64,000 bases of DNA, taken from contig OMYT01000006.1 in assembly GCA_900315315.1 (NCBI GenBank), positions 1 through 64,000 of the forward strand. Reading direction: 5' to 3'. Position numbers and translations under genes: made by a program. The notes under the pieces are model-generated. The model saw only the letters and a list, made by a program, of their open reading frames with translations, had not been told where the DNA came from and did no database searches. Positions 60,380 to 64,000 of the stretch are shown piece by piece. The DNA is from an uncultured Eubacteriales bacterium. GTDB lineage: Bacteria > Bacillota > Clostridia > Christensenellales > Aristaeellaceae. Position 1 is the first letter of the stretch. The number at the start of each line of letters is the position of its first letter.

Positions 60380-61784
60380 CCTGCCCTTCCAGCAAAACTG
60401 TAAACGTATTTCCTTCCCCTTCCCGGCTGTCCACGGTAATCTTTCCGCCGTGCGTGTCCACAATGGACCGCGCGATCGCAAGACCCAGTCCGTGACCGCC
60501 GGTTTCGCGTCCGTGGGCGGGATCCGCGCGCCAGAACCGGTCAAAAATTCTTTCCCGGTCTTCCGGGTCGATTGCGTCCCCGGTGTTGAACACACTGATT
60601 TCCCGTTGCCGTCCTCTGGCTTTCAGGCTGATGACGATCCGTCCGTTCGGGTCGGAATACTTCAGCGCGTTTGACAGGAGAATCACGGCAAGCTGTTTGA
60701 TCATTTCCTCGTTACCGGTATATTCAATGCCTTCCGGAATCTGAATATCCAGGGTCTTGCCGGCCTCAAAGACCGTACTCTCGAAAGGAAGTGTGACGTC
60801 CAGCAGCGCGTGGCTCAGGTCAAAGGGCTTCATCTCAGCCGTGGTTTCATTCCGGTCCAGCCTGGCCAGGGTCAGCAGATTCCGCACCAGGGTATCGGTT
60901 CGTTTGACTTCGGATCGGATATAGCCCAGATATTCATTCTCCCCGATCTCCTGCTCCAGTACCTCCGCGTTCGCGGAGATTACGGCCAGAGGCGTTTTCA
61001 GTTCATGACTCGCGTCGGATACAAACCGTTTCTGACGGATAAAAGCATCCTCCACCGGCTGCACCATCCGCCGGATCAGGAGCCAGGCCAGTAGGGAGAG
61101 CAGCAGGCACGCCGCGCCGGCAATCAGCATGGAAGCGTGCAGCATATTGGAGGCGGACAGATAATCCAGCCGGGCATCCAGCACGATCAGCTTTGTCCGC
61201 CCCTCGCTCTGGATTTTCCGGTAAAACTGCGTCCCGATCCTGCCGTTGTCCTTGCCGTCCGCAAGGGCGCTTTCCGCCATGGCGGCAACCTGATCGTCCG
61301 TGTACAGGTTCGTCTTGTCCGACGTCCAGGACTCCACTGAACCGTCGTCGTTCAGCGTAATAGTGTAGGAATTGCTCAGCCCGGCGGCGGCCACATCCCT
61401 GCCGTTGCGAATTTCGGGCGGCTGTCCCGGCGCGCCGGGCCGGTCCCCATCCGGTTTCGGCGGAGGCGATCCTTCCGCTGCTCCCGGATCGTTCTCCTCC
61501 CCTTCGGGCTTCGGCGGCGGTGATCCTTCCGCGTCTCCCGGGCCGTTCTCGTCTCCTTCGGGTTTGGGTGGGGGCGTTTCACCGTTCCCGCCGGGTCCCG
61601 CACCGTCCGGCGGCATGGAAGATCGGGGGCCGCTCCCCTCTGCAAGCGCTGTCAGCGTGTTCTCCGCCTGGGCTGCAATACTGCGTTCGTTGGACAGATG
61701 GATTGCCAGTACGATGCCTGCGGAAATCAGGATCAGCACCAGGATCACCATCAGCGTCATGCGCCGGCGCAGTCGTTTGATCAT
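60354..61784 (-). CDS. Sensor histidine kinase with proline-rich outer domain
   Basis: 476 residues. Two membrane segments (about 10-30 and 218-240) enclose an outer domain. Its first part (50-125) is Pro/Gly/Glu-rich, with three PPPKPEG-type units; the rest (135-212) is a short alpha/beta domain (SYTITLNDDGSVESW). HisKA has His260 (VSDASHELKTPLAVIS), and the HATPase is complete (NALKYSD, FNTGDAIDPEDRERIFDRF, HGLGLAIARSIV). It pairs with the response regulator by ATGA overlap. The outer repeats echo the low-complexity style of the secreted protein at 62558, suggesting common function at the cell surface. Confidence 0.94.
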   Translation of the reverse strand: MIKRLRRRMTLMVILVLILISAGIVLAIHLSNERSIAAQAENTLTALAEGSGPRSSMPPDGAGPGGNGETPPPKPEGDENGPGDAEGSPPPKPEGEENDPGAAEGSPPPKPDGDRPGAPGQPPEIRNGRDVAAAGLSNSYTITLNDDGSVESWTSDKTNLYTDDQVAAMAESALADGKDNGRIGTQFYRKIQSEGRTKLIVLDARLDYLSASNMLHASMLIAGAACLLLSLLAWLLIRRMVQPVEDAFIRQKRFVSDASHELKTPLAVISANAEVLEQEIGENEYLGYIRSEVKRTDTLVRNLLTLARLDRNETTAEMKPFDLSHALLDVTLPFESTVFEAGKTLDIQIPEGIEYTGNEEMIKQLAVILLSNALKYSDPNGRIVISLKARGRQREISVFNTGDAIDPEDRERIFDRFWRADPAHGRETGGHGLGLAIARSIVDTHGGKITVDSREGEGNTFTVLLEGQVRKAASCR

Positions 61785-62461
61785 GCTTCTTCCTCCAGCG
61801 AATATCCGACGCCGCGTGTTACCTTGATCTTGACATCAGCACCGAGAAACCCCAGCTTCTTTCTCAGAAAAGAGACATATACTTCCAGATTGTTGTATTC
61901 CGCGTCGCTTTCCAGACCCCAGACGCGCTCATGAATCGTTTCTTTTCCCAGGATCTGACCGGGATTGCGGAGAAACAGCTCCATCAGTTGGTATTCCTTT
62001 GCCCCGAGCTTGACAGCAGCGCCGCTTTCACGGTTCTTCAGTTTGCCGTCTTTGGGGTCCAGCGCAATGTTCCCGTAGCTCAGTTCCATGACCGGCGCAC
62101 GGATTCCGCGGCGTGTAATCGCATGCAGGCAGCTGATCAGTTCCGCGGATTCGAAGGGTTTGCCCAGATAATAGTCCGCGCCGCTGTCCAGCCCTGTCAG
62201 CCGGTCTTCCAGCTCGGTCCTTGCTGTCAGCATCATCACAGGGGTGGAGATTTTTTCTTTCCGGAGCTCCCGCAGTACGCTGAACCCGTCCATCCCCGGA
62301 AGCATCACATCCAGGATGATTGCGTCATATTCGCTGCTTAATGCCCAGTCCAGGCCGTCGCTGCCGTCATAGACAGCGTCCGCCGTAATCCTTTCCTTCT
62401 CCAGCAGCCGGCAAATCGCGGCCGACAGCTTTCTGTCGTCCTCCACCAGTAATACACGCAT
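61781..62461 (-). CDS. OmpR-family response regulator
   Basis: 226 residues: receiver with Asp51 (AIILDVMLPGMDGF), acidic pair Glu7-Asp8-Asp9 and Lys in YLGKPFESAEL, then a winged-helix output domain (SGAAVKLGAKEYQLMELFL, RVWGLESDAEYNNLEVYVSFLRKKL, TRGVGYSLEE). ATG 62461 is the family start, with GAGGGGAAAAGAG before it. The gene is 97 bases downstream of the Q/N/G-rich secreted protein gene on the same strand and overlaps the kinase by 4 bases. Confidence 0.95.
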   Translation of the reverse strand: MRVLLVEDDRKLSAAICRLLEKERITADAVYDGSDGLDWALSSEYDAIILDVMLPGMDGFSVLRELRKEKISTPVMMLTARTELEDRLTGLDSGADYYLGKPFESAELISCLHAITRRGIRAPVMELSYGNIALDPKDGKLKNRESGAAVKLGAKEYQLMELFLRNPGQILGKETIHERVWGLESDAEYNNLEVYVSFLRKKLGFLGADVKIKVTRGVGYSLEEEA

Positions 62462-62520
62462 CTCTTTTCCCCTCCGTGTTCTGATCATATCATATCCGTC
62501 TGTGTTACAGCAAGAAGGGG

Positions 62521-62540
62521 CTCCCGGAAGTTTCCGGGAG
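62521..62540. terminator. Hairpin after the 62558 gene
   Basis: CTCCCGGAA and TTCCGGGAG form a tight stem. The T-run is poor on the minus strand, so it may only partly separate the secreted-protein gene from the regulator. Confidence 0.45.
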
Positions 62541-62557
62541 TCCCGCGGGTTTCATGC

Positions 62558-63334
62558 TCAGGCGTCGGCAGCCGCGGTTCCGGCCGTGGTGTCAGTCGTA
62601 GTGAGCATTTCCAGCAGCAGATCATAGATCTCCTGGGTAATCACGCTGTTGTCCAGCAGTTCCTGCAGCAGCTGTGCTTCCATACCGCCGGGAGCATTCT
62701 GGTCGCCTTCCGGCTTCGCCGGGGGTTCACTGCCCTGCGCAGGCGCGTTTCCTTCTGTCTGGTTCGGAGCTTCGCTGCCTTCAGCAGGCGCCGTCCCGTC
62801 AGGCTGTCCCTGGGGAGCGTGCTCCTTCATATAGTTCAGGATCGCGTCGCAGATTTCCTGGGTAATCACGTTGTCCTTTACCAGCTGCTCAAAGTCCAGC
62901 TGCTTTTCCGGCTCACCGCCGGGAGCATTCTGCGCAGCGCGGTCCTTCTGGCCGGGTTTGCCCTGAGGCTTCCCGTTTTTCCCGTTGCCGGGTTTATTTC
63001 CGGACTGCTGACCGTTCTGGCCTTCCTGTCCGTTCTGGTTGTTCTGTTCGCTGCCGTTCATCTCCGGGGGCTGCTGACCGTTCTGATTATTCTGGTCATT
63101 CTGTCCGTTGCCGGGCATTTCCGGGGGCTGCTGGCCGCCCTGGCCGTTCTGGTTGTTCTGTCCGTTCCCGGGCATCATCGGGGGCTGCTGGCCGTTCGGG
63201 CCGCCCTGGGCGGTTACTCTGGTCGCGGTTGTTACCTGGTCAACTGTTTCGGTTGCACTTTCGGCAAACGCCGGAAGGGCGAGCGCGCTGATCAGCAGCG
63301 CAATGGTCATAAGCAGTGCAATGATCTTTTTCAT
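62558..63334 (-). CDS. Secreted Q/N/G/P-rich low-complexity protein with ITQE repeats
   Basis: 258 residues from ATG 63334 (TGGAGG upstream; longer frame rejected). A signal peptide ends in LPAFAES. About 110 residues of Gln/Asn/Gly/Pro follow, with units such as PPEMPGNGQN, then a basic GKNGKPQGKPGQK stretch. Two helical units, LVKDNVITQEICDAILNYM and LLDNSVITQEIYDLLLEML, are joined by a Pro-rich linker with PAKPEGDQNAPGG. The design matches the protein at 55974. It lies next to a two-component system and is a likely target or partner; the role is unknown. Confidence 0.82.
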   Translation of the reverse strand: MKKIIALLMTIALLISALALPAFAESATETVDQVTTATRVTAQGGPNGQQPPMMPGNGQNNQNGQGGQQPPEMPGNGQNDQNNQNGQQPPEMNGSEQNNQNGQEGQNGQQSGNKPGNGKNGKPQGKPGQKDRAAQNAPGGEPEKQLDFEQLVKDNVITQEICDAILNYMKEHAPQGQPDGTAPAEGSEAPNQTEGNAPAQGSEPPAKPEGDQNAPGGMEAQLLQELLDNSVITQEIYDLLLEMLTTTDTTAGTAAADA

Positions 63335-63621
63335 CGTTTTAACCTCCATTCGTTGGTTTCTTCGTTCAGATTTACGGTCTGTCATCGGCGCCGTTTCTGA
63401 TGACGCTGTGAGGATAACGCCCGAACCTTGAATGAAAATTGAAAAAATGAAAAAAAGAAAAACTTTTTTACAAGTATGTTTCCGGAGTGTTTCTCCAATC
63501 ACCTCTTTTTTACCTATCAAACAGATAGGAAATAATTGACCGGAAGCGAAGCCTGTGGCATAATATCAGCGTCTGCGCAGGCGGCCCCGAAGTATGTCAG
63601 CCGCCGCCGGAAGGGAGCATC

Positions 63622-64000
63622 ATGAACAGAGAAGAACTGACCCATTACAGCCGGTGCCTGGACCGGGAAATGCATATCATGGTCTACGGGCAGGGCGGGA
63701 TCCCGATCCTCGGCTTCCCGACCCAGAATTCGATGTGCCGCAACTATGAGGATTTCGGCATGATCCATGAACTGGCGGACTTCATTGAAGAAAACCGGAT
63801 CCAGCTTTTTGTCGTAGATACGGTGGACAGCGAGAGCTGGTCCCCGAAGGACGGGGACAAGGCCTGGCGCGCCGCGCGGCAGGAGCAGTATTTTCATTAT
63901 ATCGTCGATGAAATAATCCCCCTGATCCGGGAGCGTAACCCGGAAATCCCAGCCGTCACCGGCTTCTCCATGGGAGCGGATCACGCGGTGATCACCTTCC
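63622..64000 (+). CDS. Esterase-type alpha/beta hydrolase, 3' end outside window
   Basis: The frame is open to the window end (126 codons seen). It starts MNREELTHYSRCLDREMHIM, a typical start of the small esterase family near esterase D, and continues GIPILGFPTQNSMCRNYEDFGM, then VVDTVDSESWSPK, and reaches the nucleophile elbow TGFSMGADHAV (GxSxG, Ser of GFSMG). AAGGGAG lies before the ATG. It is divergent from the Q/N/G-rich gene. The substrate is unknown; the acid and base residues lie beyond the window. Confidence 0.85.
   Translation, partial: MNREELTHYSRCLDREMHIMVYGQGGIPILGFPTQNSMCRNYEDFGMIHELADFIEENRIQLFVVDTVDSESWSPKDGDKAWRAARQEQYFHYIVDEIIPLIRERNPEIPAVTGFSMGADHAVITF

Overview
The window looks like a chromosomal segment of a GC-rich (roughly 55%) anaerobic Firmicute of the Clostridia type from a gut or rumen setting. 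The grounds are strong AGGAGG-type ribosome sites, CnaB/FctA-type surface proteins, a CD1247-like protein, a TrpXYZ-like ABC importer, KtrAB potassium uptake and phenylacetate-CoA ligase. Taxonomy below class level is inference only.

Layout. 1-2635 is the end of an AT-richer integrated element (replication-type protein, excisionase-like protein, XRE repressor, tyrosine integrase) lying against tRNA-Ser(GCU) at 2640-2726. 3308-10064 is a four-gene minus-strand operon: HPt protein, a fused amino-acid permease/histidine kinase/receiver, a secreted C69 dipeptidase, and a MATE exporter with a C-terminal HATPase domain. 10150-13584 holds secreted or unknown proteins, including a VanW protein. 13934-21977 is a plus-strand housekeeping block: topoisomerase subunits (parE/parC-like), ybaB, recR, rmuC, aldose epimerase. 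22128-24587 holds glsB-like, nrdR and xylB on the minus strand. 24802-39587 is a surface-protein island: a split CnaB/FctA adhesin, a Glu/Ala-repeat SH3 protein, a sugar isomerase-like protein, an oligopeptide-binding protein and a second CnaB protein. 39863-49622 holds a glycosyltransferase, ktrBA-type potassium uptake, efp, an M24 peptidase, thrC, a prohibitin-like protein and a DegV protein. 49738-51803 is a phenylacetate-CoA ligase/ACT operon. 52002-64000 holds an L,D-transpeptidase, an EamA transporter, remnants of GGDEF and EAL genes, Q/N/G-rich secreted proteins, RidA, a TrpXYZ-like importer, a two-component system and the start of an esterase.

Most notable. (1) A complete phenylalanine-type transcription attenuator precedes the phenylacetate-CoA ligase gene: consensus promoter, 15-codon leader peptide with three consecutive Phe codons, and mutually exclusive antiterminator and terminator. 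This suggests expression on Phe starvation, fitting Phe synthesis from phenylacetate. (2) A family of hairpin repeats with a constant GATCGGAAA loop and covarying stems occurs at 11 intergenic loci, always in the same chromosomal orientation whatever the gene direction; two long copies carry unrelated but self-complementary inner stems. (3) The permease-kinase-receiver operon looks like a self-contained dipeptide/amino-acid sensing module. (4) Two CnaB proteins share a C-terminal tail (TPLGVEIVINHVGDCFD) where an LPXTG anchor would be expected.
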